64,000 nt of DNA from Ectobius pallidus (GCA_964059195.1 CAXKWD010000011.1:14730978-14794977), one strand, 5' to 3'; shown: positions 11,504 to 23,880, counted from the first letter of the stretch. Notes: generated by a model not told the origin, from the sequence alone. Made by a program: numbers and translations.

Positions 11504-11758
11504 CAGGTAAGGAAAAAAAAGCGGACCGACTAAAATATCTAAGCTGCCGATATGAGCCACTGCGCATGCCTAGCGGCATGCACATTGTTTGTTCTAGTGT
11601 CGACTGTTGACTTAGCCCATTTCGAAACCCAGAATAAGGTTTCTAATCGTATTGTTTTATAACTGAATATATTAATTATTAATATTATTATAAAATACTA
11701 ACACAAATAATAATATATTCAGCTATAAGAGTCCGTCCGCTTTATTTCCCCCTACCTG
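11504..11758. mobile_element. TA-flanked MITE (Tc1/mariner type)
   Basis: Termini of about 30 bp, starting CAGGTAAGGAAAAAAAAGCG on the left and CAGGTAGGGGGAAATAAAGC on the right (reverse complement), share most positions through GCGGAC(C/G)GACT. The unit is bordered by TA at 11502-11503 and 11759-11760. An inner inverted repeat (CTGAATATATTA ... TAATATATTCAG) makes the right half fold back. There is no coding capacity, so it is a non-autonomous element. Confidence 0.85.
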
Positions 11759-11760
11759 TA

Positions 11761-13762
11761 CATTGCACGATTAAATTGCTATATCTGGGGGGGAAGGACC
11801 ATTGATTCCAGTTCCTTAGCCAAGAAAACCCGCGTCAGTTTCCTCCAAATCGTTTAATGCTCTTTTTTTCCTTTTGCTATAGCAAACCGAAGAAGTCCGC
11901 CTTAAATTTATTTCACAATTATGACCCCAGTGGTACTTAGTGCAACAAATATAACCGGGTAGTAAGAAGGTTAAAGGGTATGCTGTTGAAGATACGAATG
12001 GCTTTCCAAGACGCTAGAACTTTGAACCCCTTGGAAGAGATGATTAGACTACACGCATTGCGCGCGTGTACAAGAAGATGCCGGATAGTTGAGGCCTTCA
12101 TGATTCATTTAGTAATATAAAGGAAGTAAGCCTCGGTGTTGGACTATTATTGATATTCTAAAAAGTGAGCTTTTTATCCTACAATCTGAGGAAATACCTT
12201 ACCACAGTGCCTGTGTTCCTGGTTCAAACCACGTGAACGAAACCTCTAGATTACGTAGTAGCTTTCGAAACGGATTTGGCAGCAAAGTATTATCAGGAAG
12301 TTGTTTAGCAAGAATCTATTGTGTTATTCTATTCTTTCTTCTCTAATTTTGCTTTAAAAACGTATTGTTGAAATTTACCTATCTAACCCTCTTGATGATC
12401 CGTCTAAACTAATATTTTTTTATAATTTAACGTATATAGTGTATCTATTTTATAGATATATTTTATTAAGTTACAGTATTAGAAATTCAAACTTTAGATC
12501 ATATCCACATTCCGATGCATAGAAGACAAAACCAAACAAATCGTTTAATTTAACATAAACGTAACATAGCTGTGGTTTTCATCCCAGATTTTCAATTTAT
12601 TGTTCTCTGAATTAATTGATTTGAACAATTAAACATTTAAAAAATATCGTTTGCTACACAAATATTTACTTCTTGTGTTTCATTGTTGTTTTTAAGTTTC
12701 TTTCCTATTATCACTGTTAATGAATATAATTTATTGTATTTTTATTTATTTTTAATCCATATCCTTATTTTATGTATTTAAATTTATTTCTGAACTGGCC
12801 CTGAGCCCGAGAATATGCTCATTCGGGTGGCGTCTTAATGAAAAAATTATGTAGAAAAATCATAGACATTTATTCAAGACAATAAACCAACTTTCAACTA
12901 TTTTATTATAGACTTCTAGTTTAGTTAAGATACCGGTACGTTATATGAATACGTTATATGAATATTGTTCCTTTGTTTGATAATTTATTTTTTCTTTATT
13001 TGTGTGTGTTTATGTACTTAAGTGTTTTCATTTATTTTCAGAATATTCTCCATAAAATACACCGTCCCTATATTCACTATACGAAATTAATTTGTTATTG
13101 CCTTATTTTAGATTCAACATTATTCTAAGTTGAAAAACAGACTATATAATAACCACACGTAAAGCTTGGTAACGACAACGTTGTTTATTAAACGAAAGGA
13201 CAAATCTTTGAAGAGAGATACGTATATAGAATTTTGTAATTACTTTCAAAATTACTAACGGTACAAAACAACCTCTTACGACTACTTTCTATCAGTAAAT
13301 AAGATCAATAAGAGCAGTTTAAAATTATCTATAGATGTATTTACAGGAACTTGAAGTATGAATATGCAAATAACCATTTGTAGAGCGATAGATTAATATA
13401 ATAAGAATGAAAAAAAATTAAGATATTAAAAAATGCAATATCTTCCAGGATCCGAAAAAGTCTCAACGTTTGAAAGATCTTAAATGAAATAAATAACATT
13501 TGTATAATCCAAGATACTTGAAAATAAGTCCAAAAAACCAAAGTGATTACAGTATTCTTTGGAGGCTAGAAAAGGGTGTAGCAAAATTATTATGTTAATT
13601 TCGAAATGTTTTACGTGAACAAAAAATATGTATTACATAACTATTTCCTGCCATCTGAAATCACACCTGTTTTAATATATTTTATTACATTATCATCTAG
13701 ATGTAATAAAATTTACTTTGGAACAAAATAAAGTTTCTTGCTATATTTTAAGTATTTTTACT
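11761..13762. other. Unassigned AT-rich sequence
   Basis: No gene is supported. The piece around 12735-12845 (TTATTTATTTTTAATCC... through ATTCGGGTGGCGTC) resembles LINE 3' UTR sequence but has no coding support. The rest is AT-rich without recognisable structure. Confidence 0.35.
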
Positions 13763-13778
13763 GTATTATTACTACTAC

Positions 13779-13812
<34 letters not shown>

Positions 13813-14120
13813 TTTATTTTTATTATTGTTTAATTAATTTTTTAATTGTAAAATGTAGAATTTTTTTTTAGGGAGAAGGAAGAATCTTATCGTTCACTTC
13901 ACTGGTAGGCCTACACAATTCCATTTATAGCTTAAGCCACGCATTCGAGCCCAGCTTTTGAAATATCATTCCTTTTCATAGCTTATTTTATTAACTATGG
14001 GCTACAGATGAGGCATCCACAGGTCATCATAATGCAAAAATGAACATTTTATAAAAAATAAATGTAGTTTTCTACATTTATCCATGTTTTGAGGCATTTC
14101 TATCTATAAAGTATGCGGAA

Positions 14121-14162
<42 letters not shown>

Positions 14163-14768
14163 ATTAATTTTTAAATTGTAAAATGTAGAAATTTTTTTTA
14201 GGAGAAGGAATAATCTTATCGTTCACTTCACTGGTAGGCCTACACAATTCCATTTATAGCTTAAGCCACGCATTCGAGCCCAGCTTTTGAAATATCATTC
14301 CTTTTCATAGCTTATTTTATTAACTATATGCTACAGATGAGGCATGGGGTACGTCGTAGCGTAGTGGTTGAGGCGCTGCGCTACAAACCGGAAGGTCGCG
14401 GGTTCGATCCCCGATGAGGTCGTTGGAGTTTTTCAATTGGCCTAATCCTTCTGGTGGCACTATGGCCCTGGGGTCGACTCAGCCTCTAACAGAAATGAGT
14501 ACCAGGAGCAATCCTGGGGGTAAAGGCGGCCGGTGCGTAAGGCTGACAACCTTACCACCATCATGTGCCGATGTCTAAAAATCTGGGAGCCTCAACCTCC
14601 TGGAACCCTCTGGGCCTCCATGGCCTGTAATAGGGAACACTTTACTTTTACAGATGAGGCATCCACAGGTCATCATAATGCAAAAATGAAAATTTTATAA
14701 AAAATAAATTTAATTTTCTACATTTATCCATGTTTTGAGGCATTTCTATCTATAAAGTATGCGGAAAA
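13763..14768. repeat. Tandem duplication (about 330-360-bp unit) interrupted by a SINE
   Basis: Copy 1 (about 13763-14121) and copy 2 (about 14122-14768, minus the SINE) share an ATT array followed by GTAAAATGTAGAA, ACTGGTAGGCCTACACAATT, AGCCACGCATTCGAGCCCAG and TTTGAGGCATTTCTATC. A handful of substitutions separate them, for example ACTATGGGCTAC versus ACTATATGCTAC. Copy 2 alone carries the SINE, so copy 1 is a natural empty site. Confidence 0.92.
14346..14648 (+). mobile_element. SINE family 1, copy B, with 14-bp target duplication
   Basis: This is a full copy. It starts GGGGTACGTCGTAGCGTAGT with an A box (TAGCGTAGTGG) and B box (GGTTCGATCCC), continues with the conserved body, and ends in a CTTTACTTTT tail. 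The target duplication TACAGATGAGGCAT is exact at 14332-14345 and 14649-14662. The tRNA-derived head implies Pol III transcription and mobilisation by a LINE in trans. Confidence 0.95.
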
Positions 14769-15517
14769 CTCAAGTTGCTTGTATCAGTTGTTAAAATAGA
14801 ATAGAATTGAACTAAAGAGATGATAAACTGTCATGAACTTGCGCTATTTTCACTATTCATTCTGCCTTTAGAGTTAACATTCTGATCGGTACTTTCCAAA
14901 GTATAAACACAAGTAAGCTGGTTGAATAAATCAGTTCCTCGATTTCAGGGATACACAAAATTGTTTTTTAGGGCCACCTGGAGTGGGTGCATTCTCTTCT
15001 TGATTAGATATTACGAGAGGCATCTGAGCGAGGCTCCCGAAGTGCAGGCACGTTCTTTAAAACTAATTAAGTTGAGCAGCTTGCCCTGACGTCACTTCCT
15101 GCCTTGCATTAGAATTACTTTCCTAGTATTATGCAATAAATACACTCAAACAGTTCTTTCTTTATACCTAAATCTTTCTTTTTTTCTATGCTTCCTTACA
15201 CTTTCATTTCCCTACTCCATTACGTATTTATTTCTTAAGCTATTTTTCTGTGTATAGTAGCCACCCTCCTAATTGGCTTCTATGATACTGGTCCCGTAGC
15301 CGGATTTTTTATTTTCATTCATCTAACACAAGGTAATAACTAAGCTGGGATTTTGATGACCTATTAATTACCTAAGAATGCCCTATTAATAAGTCATTTA
15401 TTATGTAAAAATCTTTCAAAAATGTCAAAATAATTATGAAAAATATAGGCTACCTAAAAATAAAATTTTACTCCAAATTTACTTAGCGGAAAAAGAGGAT
15501 TTGGACATTTTTATTGT
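14769..15517. other. Unassigned sequence
   Basis: No gene or repeat is recognised. Confidence 0.4.
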
Positions 15518-15530
15518 GCGTGTGTATGTG

Positions 15531-15916
15531 AATGAATGAATGAATGAATGAAGTGCATTATTCGTTGCATGAGCCCTTAGGCTGTCCATGCTTTAACTGT
15601 GCACAAGCAAAAATGTACCCTAAAAGTAAAACTAAAAACACACAGACAAACAGTTAAAAACTAGTAAATATACAAACAAAACACCACACACACACACCCA
15701 CACACACACACTCCCCTCCAAAAATATCACATACACCAGCAATACCCTTAAACACACCAACCAAATATATTTTACATATTATTCTATATACAGCCGTCTA
15801 CCCCATCGGAGTACTCCCCTTACTCCCTCGGACCCACTCCCTCGGCCAGTTCCATCCTAAGCTGCCTCACTTTGGACATAAATTTCCCCACCCCCCAAAA
15901 AAATCTAGTGTTATGC
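15531..15916 (-). mobile_element. LINE 3' end with 13-bp target duplication
   Basis: A minus-strand 3' UTR ends in a CATT tetranucleotide tail (15531-15551 as GAAT repeats). The insert is bounded by the duplication GCGTGTGTATGTG at 15518-15530 and 15917-15929. It is nearly identical to the 3' part of the LINE at 30922-31537 and stops at CTAGTGTTA, where that copy continues into coding sequence. This is a heavily 5'-truncated insertion. A CA-rich stretch lies inside it at about 15685-15715. Confidence 0.9.
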
Positions 15917-16049
15917 GCGTGTGTATGTGTTTGCATGTGCGTATAAATGCGTTAATCTTCATCTACAATTTCCCTGAAATGTGAAAGGTGGCCTAATCTG
16001 AAAACAAAATGGTGCTCGATTGTTGTAAATACATACATACATCTCCGTG

Positions 16050-16205
16050 CATTTTCTACGACCTCTTCCTGGATGCCGGGATTTCAGCCAACGCGTCCCT
16101 TCAAGACACTGCCGGTCGCCAAAAATTGATCAACCCACTTCTTTATAGTCTTGAATGTTGGAATGTTGGAGGGTCCTTATTGCACACACGACGAAAGTTT
16201 TGTTT
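16050..16205 (-). pseudogene. Tc1/mariner-type transposase N-terminal relic
   Basis: Read on the minus strand across frameshifts and stops, it gives F-R-R, N-K-D-P-P-T, then G-S-V-L-K-G-R and N-P-G-I-Q-E-E-V-V-E-N-A-R-R. This order matches the paired helix-turn-helix region of Tc1/mariner-related transposases. At least one frameshift and a stop break it, and no DDE domain follows. The assignment rests on motif recognition. Confidence 0.45.
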
Positions 16206-17039
16206 CACTTGAGTAATTGATTTGGTTTCTGTATACCACCACACATCGTTTGAAATCGCAATTCTCAAAAGAATCTATTGTTGCAGCACCACTGCAGCTG
16301 TGGTGAATACTTCAACCATTTAAACTTGATGAGTTTCTACTTCTGATCCTTTCGAAATAACAATATTGGAGACTTGTGACGAACAGGGTGTATTTAAGGT
16401 TAGAAGTCAAGTTAAAGAATTAGGGGAATATGTGTGTAAGGTAAAAAATGGACTTGGCCAGCAAAATAAGAGGAAATTTAGGGAAAAAGTAGAATTAAAG
16501 ATAGAAATCAAGACAAATCAATCGTCTCTTTGTAACCCATACTGAATCCTTTACGTATGGTCTTATGGAATATTACCACATGCTGTAGAATTATATAACA
16601 TGTTATGGAAAATGTATTCGGTTCTTTTAGAAGTTTCAAGTCAAAAACATTCATATTTATTAGATATTTACTTTACTTAATAGACTGTAGAGTAACATAA
16701 ATCTTTAAATTTATTGACATTATCTGTACATTTGAATGTGTTTTTTCTAGTATACAGTTAATACTGTTACATGCAGTAAATTTTGTTGTTATAGACTTTA
16801 AGTTAAATTGTATTCTGTAATATTATTTGGAACCAATGCATTTACGTCATCCCTTGCTTGAGCTGTGCTCTTTGGAGTTATATATATATATATATATAAT
16901 TTTAACTTTTGGCCTTCATAGGACCACTTTAGTCAGGTTTCTGGTTGAGGTTTTTCATCTTTCTGTCAGCCCAGTACTTCTTCATCCTTTCTGACCGCAA
17001 TTTTCATTCTGCTTCTGGAACTACTCTTCCTATTCTCTG
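16206..17039. other. Unassigned AT-rich sequence
   Basis: No gene is recognised. A short TA array lies at about 16879-16898. Confidence 0.4.
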
Positions 17040-17330
17040 TTAGTTGATTTTCATCTGTATTGTACTGTGTTTGTCTTTCAATATATTGATTGTGTCTGTC
17101 TTGTATATTAAATCCTCTATTGTAATACGTAGCTCTGCCATATCTTCCTTAAGTTTTGTAATCCATCTTATATTTTTCTTACTCTTACTCTTCCATAATT
17201 TTTCTATTATTTTTCTGCTAATTCTATTTTCTGGTGTCCGTAATATATATCCCAAAAATGATATTGTTTTTTTTCCATTGTACTTGTCAGTGGTTCTATT
17301 TCTTTATGTACTGTTTCATTAGAAGCTAGT
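17040..17330 (-). pseudogene. LINE ORF2 C-terminal fragment
   Basis: A minus-strand frame reads G-Y-I-L-R-T-P-E-N-R-I, then W-I-T-K-L-K-E-D-M. This resembles the G-H-(V/I)-x-R-M segment followed by a basic tail at the C-terminus of many insect LINE ORF2 proteins. No RT core is present nearby. It is a short relic and the assignment is moderate. Confidence 0.42.
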
Positions 17331-17394
17331 CTCCAGACTCCATTTACTTGGTAATTTTTGTTTAAACAGGTAGGAGACTAGCAAACTCCTTCGG

Positions 17395-17495
17395 GATATA
17401 TATATATATATATACATACATATATATATATACATATATAAACATATATATACATACATATATATACATATATATACACGCGTATATATATTGTA
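17395..17495. repeat. TA/TACA-rich microsatellite
   Basis: Alternating TATATA and TACATA units run for about 100 bp immediately upstream (on the minus strand) of the LINE relic. No function is implied. Confidence 0.85.
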
Positions 17496-17519
17496 TGGAA
17501 ATAAAATAAAATAACACAA

Positions 17520-18562
17520 AATAAAATAAATAATATTGTAGAAAAATAGGAGCTTGTAGAGAGTAAATACTAAGGAAATAACTTCTTACGCAGGAAAACT
17601 AACATTCATTTTATTTTATGTTTAAGGCTTGATTCAGAACTTGTGTTGAAATCAAGCTATATATGTATTGAATGATAGTAGTACAACAAACTTTCAACCG
17701 TCAAAATAGGCCGATATGTAATTATTGAAGATTTTCTTTCTTGCAACATTCTGAAAGGGGCCACATACCTCCATAATTATTTCCTGCAGTACTTTCTCGC
17801 GGAGGTAGTCATAAAAATGTATGTTATTTATGTGAAGACTAGTAGCGCTGCAGTGTTGTAGGTGTGAACTTGGATGGTTCTATAAAAGCACTTTGCAAAA
17901 TAGAATGTTGACAGCAAAGTTCGCGGCTGCTACGTTGAATTGAATGTTGTATTCCTCATAAATATATTGTAATTTCTCGAAACTGCCTCCTCTTTGCTAT
18001 CTGTATTGACGTTATCTGGTCCTGCTTTTGTTTCTTGTAAACCATAAATATCTTACAAGCAATGCAATTTAATAAATAACCCTGCTTTTTGCTTCACTGG
18101 CTTTACTTTAGTATCAACTTCCTCATTGTATTATTTACGTGCCTTTATGTACAAATGTTAAAATTGTGAGATCGTATACACTCAGCCAGTTAGACTGTTC
18201 CTGGAGGCACTAAACTGAAGTCTTTATTGGTTCTGTTTTGAAAATAAAAATACCGGGAGTTTTAAAACAAACTTAATGCATTTGACTCTTTGTACATTTT
18301 ACGGTAACTAATTAGTTCATGAATCAGTAACCAATCCAGAATAAGATTAAGTGGAAATTCAACCAGTCGCAACTACATTGTCAAAATGCTGTACAAGAAG
18401 AAACTCCATATGTTGTTCTGCAGAAACAAACTACAGGACTAACACTGAGAACTGGCATGGTCTCAATTATGTTTTGAATACATATAATGCTCTTATTGCA
18501 GAATATCCCTAGTTTACAAAACACAGATTTAATTACTTTACGATAAAGTATTTTAAAAAAAT
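17520..18562. other. Unassigned sequence
   Basis: No gene, TIR or repeat family is recognised. Confidence 0.4.
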
Positions 18563-18570
18563 GTAATCAC

Positions 18571-19036
18571 CATGGGGTGGATTTCTATGACATGTCATAT
18601 TTTCCCCCTTTGCATTATTTCAGGTTTCCGGCTAATTTAAACCCGATTGCAAGCATCCTGGTGAAAATGGAACAGCTTTTATTGTGCATATAACTGCATA
18701 TTTAGGAAATTTTCAACTATTGTAGCATATTTAGTATGAATATGCATATCTAAGTCATATTTTTGCATATGTGTGTGCATAATAAAGAAATGTTTAAGTT
18801 TCATATCATATTTTGTAGATTTTGCGTTAAAATGATACTTTTTGAGAATTTACAGATATTTTAAATAATTAACACTATATTTTAATAAAATGTATTGTAA
18901 TGAAACTTAAAAAAATATATACAATATGTAAGTGGTAAAGTCATATTTACAATTTTATTGGTCATATTTTAATGTTTTTTAGGTCGTAAATGCATGCATA
19001 TATCCTATTTTTTAGGTCGTAGAAATCCGCCTCCTA
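18571..19036 (-). mobile_element. hAT-type MITE family M1, copy 1
   Basis: It is the reverse complement of 35930-36401 over its full length, with many substitutions. The termini CATGGGGTGGATTTCTATGAC and (reverse) TAGGAGGCGGATTTCTACGAC form the TIR. Flanking 8-mers GTAATCAC (18563-18570) and GTAATCAG (19037-19044) differ by one base and are the likely target duplication. The palindrome ATGACATGTCAT lies next to the left terminus. It has no coding capacity. Confidence 0.85.
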
Positions 19037-19044
19037 GTAATCAG

Positions 19045-19464
19045 TAACAAGTTGCTTTGTTTCGAATATATTGTCACAACCTCTTGATACATTTACATGC
19101 GTTGGCTGATGTCACTAAATAATCTGGCTACGGATGTTACTATAACAGAAAAAGACACCACTTATGAGTTTTTTAATGAAATAAAAACAAATAAATGAAT
19201 CTTATAAACTGGCTTTCACGGGTTTCATTTTCATTTCTTTCATTTTCATTATAATTTCTGTTTCTAAATTACTCAATAATATACACCAATTTGTAAAATA
19301 CATTTCTGATTTGTATATTCTTGAACCTTCATAAGTTTCTTCCTAGAAAAACATTCAACTTTAGTTTAACTTATATGTTAACTTTTCTAGATATTATTTT
19401 GTTTTCTCTCTCATTATAATAAGAAATTAAAACAAAATATTCAAACCAGTAAAGGAACAGGGAA
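19045..19464. other. Unassigned sequence
   Basis: No gene or repeat is recognised. Confidence 0.4.
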
Positions 19465-19975
19465 AAGGTAATCTGCGCCACTTCTACCTTTTCCCCCAAC
19501 CTACACGATGTAAACTGCGTCACCGACATATGTAAACTGCGCCACCGACATATGTAAACTGCGCCACCGACATATGTAAACTGCGCCACCGTCATACTAA
19601 CGCACTAACATTTTCCTTCCCACTTCTCCAGACTTAGGACTTGCTATGAAATTTCATAAGTGTGGTAGCTTTGTCATTTTAAAAAATGTTAAAAACAATA
19701 CTCTTATTTCTTTTTCATGAACGCTTCGTCACTTATAAAATTGTTAAAAACACTACCCAGATTTTTTTTGCATGAGCACTTTGTTCTCATAGGACACCTT
19801 CTTAATAAAATCAAAACGGGATATTTCATTGTTTATATATTGTTCTCCCCATTTGAGTAGACGAGAATACTTGTCATTTATTTTAGCTATCTACATATCT
19901 CCGTGGCGCAGTTTACATATCTCCTTTTCATTCCATTTCAAATTCGGTGTCAACCGTGGCGCAGATTACATTCAC
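19465..19975. repeat. Fold-back array with 22-bp direct repeats and inverted partners
   Basis: Four 22-bp units (consensus ATGTAAACTGCGCCACCGAC plus AT) run head to tail at 19508-19595. A related motif, GTAATCTGCGCCAC, lies at 19468-19481. The same motif occurs inverted at 19903-19920 (GTGGCGCAGTTTACATAT) and 19956-19971 (GTGGCGCAGATTACAT). Outer GTAATCTGCGCCAC and its inverse could pair across about 500 bp. The arrangement suggests a fold-back or MITE-like element with repeated terminal motifs, but I could not fix exact ends or a target duplication. Confidence 0.65.
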
Positions 19976-19984
19976 CCAAGGAAC

Positions 19985-21529
19985 ATACATAACATACTCT
20001 TGAATCACTCTGTATATCTCTATTCTCTAGAAATAGCTTTACACTGTACATGGAATTCACTAGAACTGCTTGTTGTAGGAGAGAATGTCATATACTACGG
20101 TGCATTACATCATTGCTCCGAGGCAAAGGTTGTGTCAACCAAACAGCATACATGGGTCCCGTCACCTGTATTAACTAGGGCTTGACTTCACACCGATCCA
20201 TCATTTCAGTGACAGTGCCTTCTACTTTATTACATCTGCAGAGTTTTTCACTTCGGGCAATAGTGAGGGTACTCATCGACAATTCTATTTTGATTCGCTA
20301 TTAATATCATACCTACGACTATTTTGTGTATTTATCAGTGTCAAAAAATTAATTTTTTTCTTCGGCTCATGTAATAGAGCAAATTTTTCTGAACATTTTG
20401 ATATATAGGTCTTATATGTTGGATTATAATTAATAGTCCTGGAGCTTTCTAAAATGGATAAAATAACTTAAGCTTAGCACATGCATGTCATTTTCTTTTC
20501 GCTCTCCTGTAAAATTACATTTTTTGTACTTCAGGTACCATTTTCTGAAAAGCTATTCATGCTAAAATAATGAAACTTTCAGGAATTCATTATAGATGGA
20601 TGAAAAATCTCTCTTAGCAGAATTATGGGAAATGTCTCGACTATAAAGAATTTTGAACCATTTTTATTTTTAAAAAGGTCTTTATTTTTTGTCGTGAAGT
20701 TTTCATGCAGTTTTCATGCAGTAATATTGTACATATTAGACTGATTGTGCTAGGGTAAATAGTAGTACCTATTGTTAGTAAGTTCTGAAAGTTTCACAAA
20801 AATCTAAGCTACAGAAGTAGAATTAATTGTACCTATGTCAAGGGAAGTAACTGTAAAACTAAATTATCACCTTTGTGTTAAAAAATTCTTTGCTACCAAA
20901 CAGTGAGATCTATAACAACCATTCTCTTCTTATTTTAAACTAAAGAGTGAACTTACAAAGCATACAAAAAATTCAACTAAATCTGACTGTTAACACCTGA
21001 GTTATGGCTTCTTGAACATACGCTATATTTTCTATCATTTTGCTAGCAATAACTACCATCTCTCCTTAAAACTCTCTCCGCTATATAAACTCTTTCAGTG
21101 CGCTATTGTAGAAGTGAAGTATGTAGTTTTAATTTATTTGCGTGTACTTTAGGCACTATAATGTAAATCAAGGTTTCCAATACAAGGGGTCGGAGGATCA
21201 ATAATATGTTAGGTTAAGGAGTTGGCCTGCGGGCCACACAAATTTTTTAGAATAAAAGCAGACCAATTAAGGGGACGGCGGATGATAATGCTAACAGGCT
21301 TTTTATAAAAGTTGTAATTGTTGTACAATTTATATTGTTTCTTAGTCAATATTTACTCAAACGTATCAGACCATAGACCAATTCTGTCAAAAAGTCTTGT
21401 TAGTACATACTAATGTACCAAATGAAAGATAAACATAAGATTTGCAGAATTGAGCAATTTAAAAAAATATAATATCTAAAATGAGGTTTGTGTGGATTAA
21501 ATTATATGCTTTTTAAATCTAAAATAATA
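19985..21529. other. Unassigned AT-rich sequence
   Basis: No gene is supported. GCGGGCCACACA near 21227 recalls hAT-type termini but has no partner that I can find. Confidence 0.35.
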
Positions 21530-21610
21530 CACAGGGTGGTGCAAAAAACGGTAACCGAAATTGTGAAACGTGGATTGATTCTGTTACCCTTTTTTGCACC
21601 GCTCTGTATA
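21530..21610. mobile_element. Very short fold-back element (about 80 bp)
   Basis: CACAGGGTGGTGCAAAAAAC on the left and GTTACCCTTTTTTGCACCGC through CTGTA on the right form an imperfect inverted repeat of about 25 bp around a 27-bp centre. TA dinucleotides lie at both borders. The ACAGGGTG(G/T)-type terminus is mariner-like. It is probably a minimal MITE or two joined ends. Confidence 0.6.
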
Positions 21611-21872
21611 ACTTTGCTCCTTTCATTTTTTTTTTTTTTTTTTTTAATCTTGAAGTAATCTGATTCTCCATATATCACGTACCAGAATTTCACATAAAAA
21701 TTCTGAGTTACTAACTTGAGCTGAGTTTTTAAAATAGCTTTAAATCAACGGATTAATCAGTTAAAGTTAAATACTTAAAGATTGTTTCACTCACACAGAA
21801 TACTTGTTGATGATATTATTTAGCCTATTAAATTAATATATATTGCAATCTTACTTTACACGGAGTAATAAG

Positions 21873-21873
<1 letters not shown>

Positions 21874-21909
<36 letters not shown>
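21874..21909. repeat. AAT microsatellite with duplicated 3' flank, copy 1
   Basis: The array is followed by AAACAATTTGCAGGTTAAAAG and ATTACATCATGCAGCAATTT through 21989. Array and flank together recur at 22445-22672, so this is a repeated unit and not an isolated microsatellite. Confidence 0.88.
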
Positions 21910-21910
<1 letters not shown>

Positions 21911-21989
21911 CAATTTGCAGGTTAAAAGTCACATTGCTGCAGGATGTTTTCATTACATCATGCAGCAATTTTATATAGACGTGTAGAGG

Positions 21990-22444
21990 AGCGTGCGTTA
22001 TTAGTATAAGTTATAGGCCTAACCGGCTTCATTAATGTATTAACGAATGCTCGTAATTAGAGCCATCTATTCTATTCATGTTATATTGTACTTTTATTAT
22101 TATAGTTCCAAGACATGACGCCGAGATAGTTATATTTCCACACTTAATATATTTTGATAAATCTCCTTTATTTTGTAATGAAGAAGCTATGTAATATTTT
22201 CTTTCAGATTTTGTTATATTTATATTTGTGACTGATTTAAGTTTATTCGTAATAATGATCATTTCCACGCCGTTCACATGACTTAATACTATTAGTACCA
22301 TCCCGCAGCACAGCTCTTTATCCTATTCTTTCATCATTTCCAAGTTCGATTATGGAACTCTGTGCTCATGCATGTAAGGGACTGTCAAAATTTCAAACAT
22401 TTCAAAGAAAAATGTTTGGACACCTAACTCGAGCATATCGCTTT
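21990..22444. other. Unassigned sequence between duplicated AAT blocks
   Basis: An 89-codon minus-strand frame (22032-22301) has no motif I recognise. Nothing else is identified. Confidence 0.35.
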
Positions 22445-22453
22445 TGTAATAAG

Positions 22454-22596
<143 letters not shown>

Positions 22597-22679
22597 CAAT
22601 TTGCAGGTTAAAAGTCACATTGGTGCAGGATGATTTCATTACATCATGCAGCAATTTTATATAGACGTGTAGGGCCTAT

Positions 22680-23175
22680 CAGTTTTTAGTGATTAAAGGA
22701 AGTAAATCTAAAGAAAAATCATAATTGCTAGATATAATTTTTATGATTTATTGAATAGTTTTCACTGTAATTTTCGTTATTATTGAAATTATTGAAATTT
22801 TATATCAATTTTAGTGTCTGTGCTATTTTATTTTCTTCACTGTATTTTTCTTGTAATTTTTTTATTGTAATTGTAGTCTTCGGAATCCTGATAACGAGGA
22901 AGAGGTGACCTGATGGTCTTATCTCTTCCAGGACAATTAAATAAATAAAAATAAAATAATGAACTAAAGTAAGTATTTTTGTGAGAGGTATCTATATCGT
23001 TTTGTTTATTCAGTCATAATTATTGAATAATTTGATCAAACACCTTTTCGCAATTCGCTCTCAAAATTCACCCCTTAAATATTGAAATAATCATATTCAT
23101 TTTTACATTTTAACACTATTTTTAACAATAATTGAGAAGATTTATCACCCTTTCTGTGTTTACATTATATTATAT
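22680..23175. other. Unassigned sequence ending in a LINE-like tail
   Basis: Around 22880-22960 the sequence reads GACCTGATGGTCTTATCTC then AATTAAATAAATAAAAATAA, which looks like the 3' end of an old plus-strand LINE. No coding support was found. Confidence 0.3.
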
Positions 23176-23772
23176 TGACTATTCCACTCATACGCCGCGT
23201 GTTTGATATTGACCAATAACGTTTAGCAATTTCTCGGACATAGACCAATCACGGTCGTTTATCTCACAATATTCTTGTAGGAATCGTGAGGATGGCATTT
23301 TATCGGGTAAAATCGTCTGCTCGTTACTGGACAGGAAAGCATCAGTGTGCAGTGATAATACGCCACATACTGCCATTAAATACGAAAACAGATTATTTTA
23401 TACAACATAACATGTTTGGAAATTGAAATAATAGAATTGTACATTGTTTAAAAACACAATTTCCATTCGGTGCAACTGTGCAAGCCAGTTCGTGTGCTTT
23501 TATTCTGTTCTGCAGTTAGCTTACCTGATTGAAGTTAACTATGTCTTATATGCACCATTGGTAGCCCTGGCTAGAACATGGTAACTCGAATCGATTCATG
23601 GATGATTGATTCATAGTACGCCGTGATCTCGCAGCTGTTAGTTTTGTTTTTATACAAAAAAGCACGAAAGTAATTATTATTTGTATAATCCGTTACATTT
23701 TTATTCATGGAATAGTCTTAATAAATCCAACTCGTCTGCCCTAACCCGACTATCGTGGGATTACCTATGATA
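23176..23772 (+). repeat. Uncharacterised interspersed repeat U1, copy 1
   Basis: It aligns along its length with 49692-50314 (same strand) and with the reverse complement of 47035-47665. Shared blocks include GACCAATAACG, AGACCAATCACG, TGTGCTTTTATTCTGTTCTG, CTATGTCTTATATGCACCAT and GGATTACCTATGATA. It has no terminal inverted repeat, A tail or coding frame. This copy lacks about 40 bp near the right end. The class is unknown. Confidence 0.85.
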
Positions 23773-23835
23773 AGTTTCACGTTTTTATTACATATTTATG
23801 TAAGTATGGTTAGCCTAATATTGGTATCCGGACTC

Positions 23836-23880
<45 letters not shown>

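Noticed and set aside
19508..19595. Short-repeat array considered as CRISPR
   Set aside because: The 22-bp units abut directly with no spacers.
22032..22301. 89-codon minus frame
   Set aside because: Some coding-like texture but no motif, and it lies between repeat blocks; probably a TE relic I cannot name.
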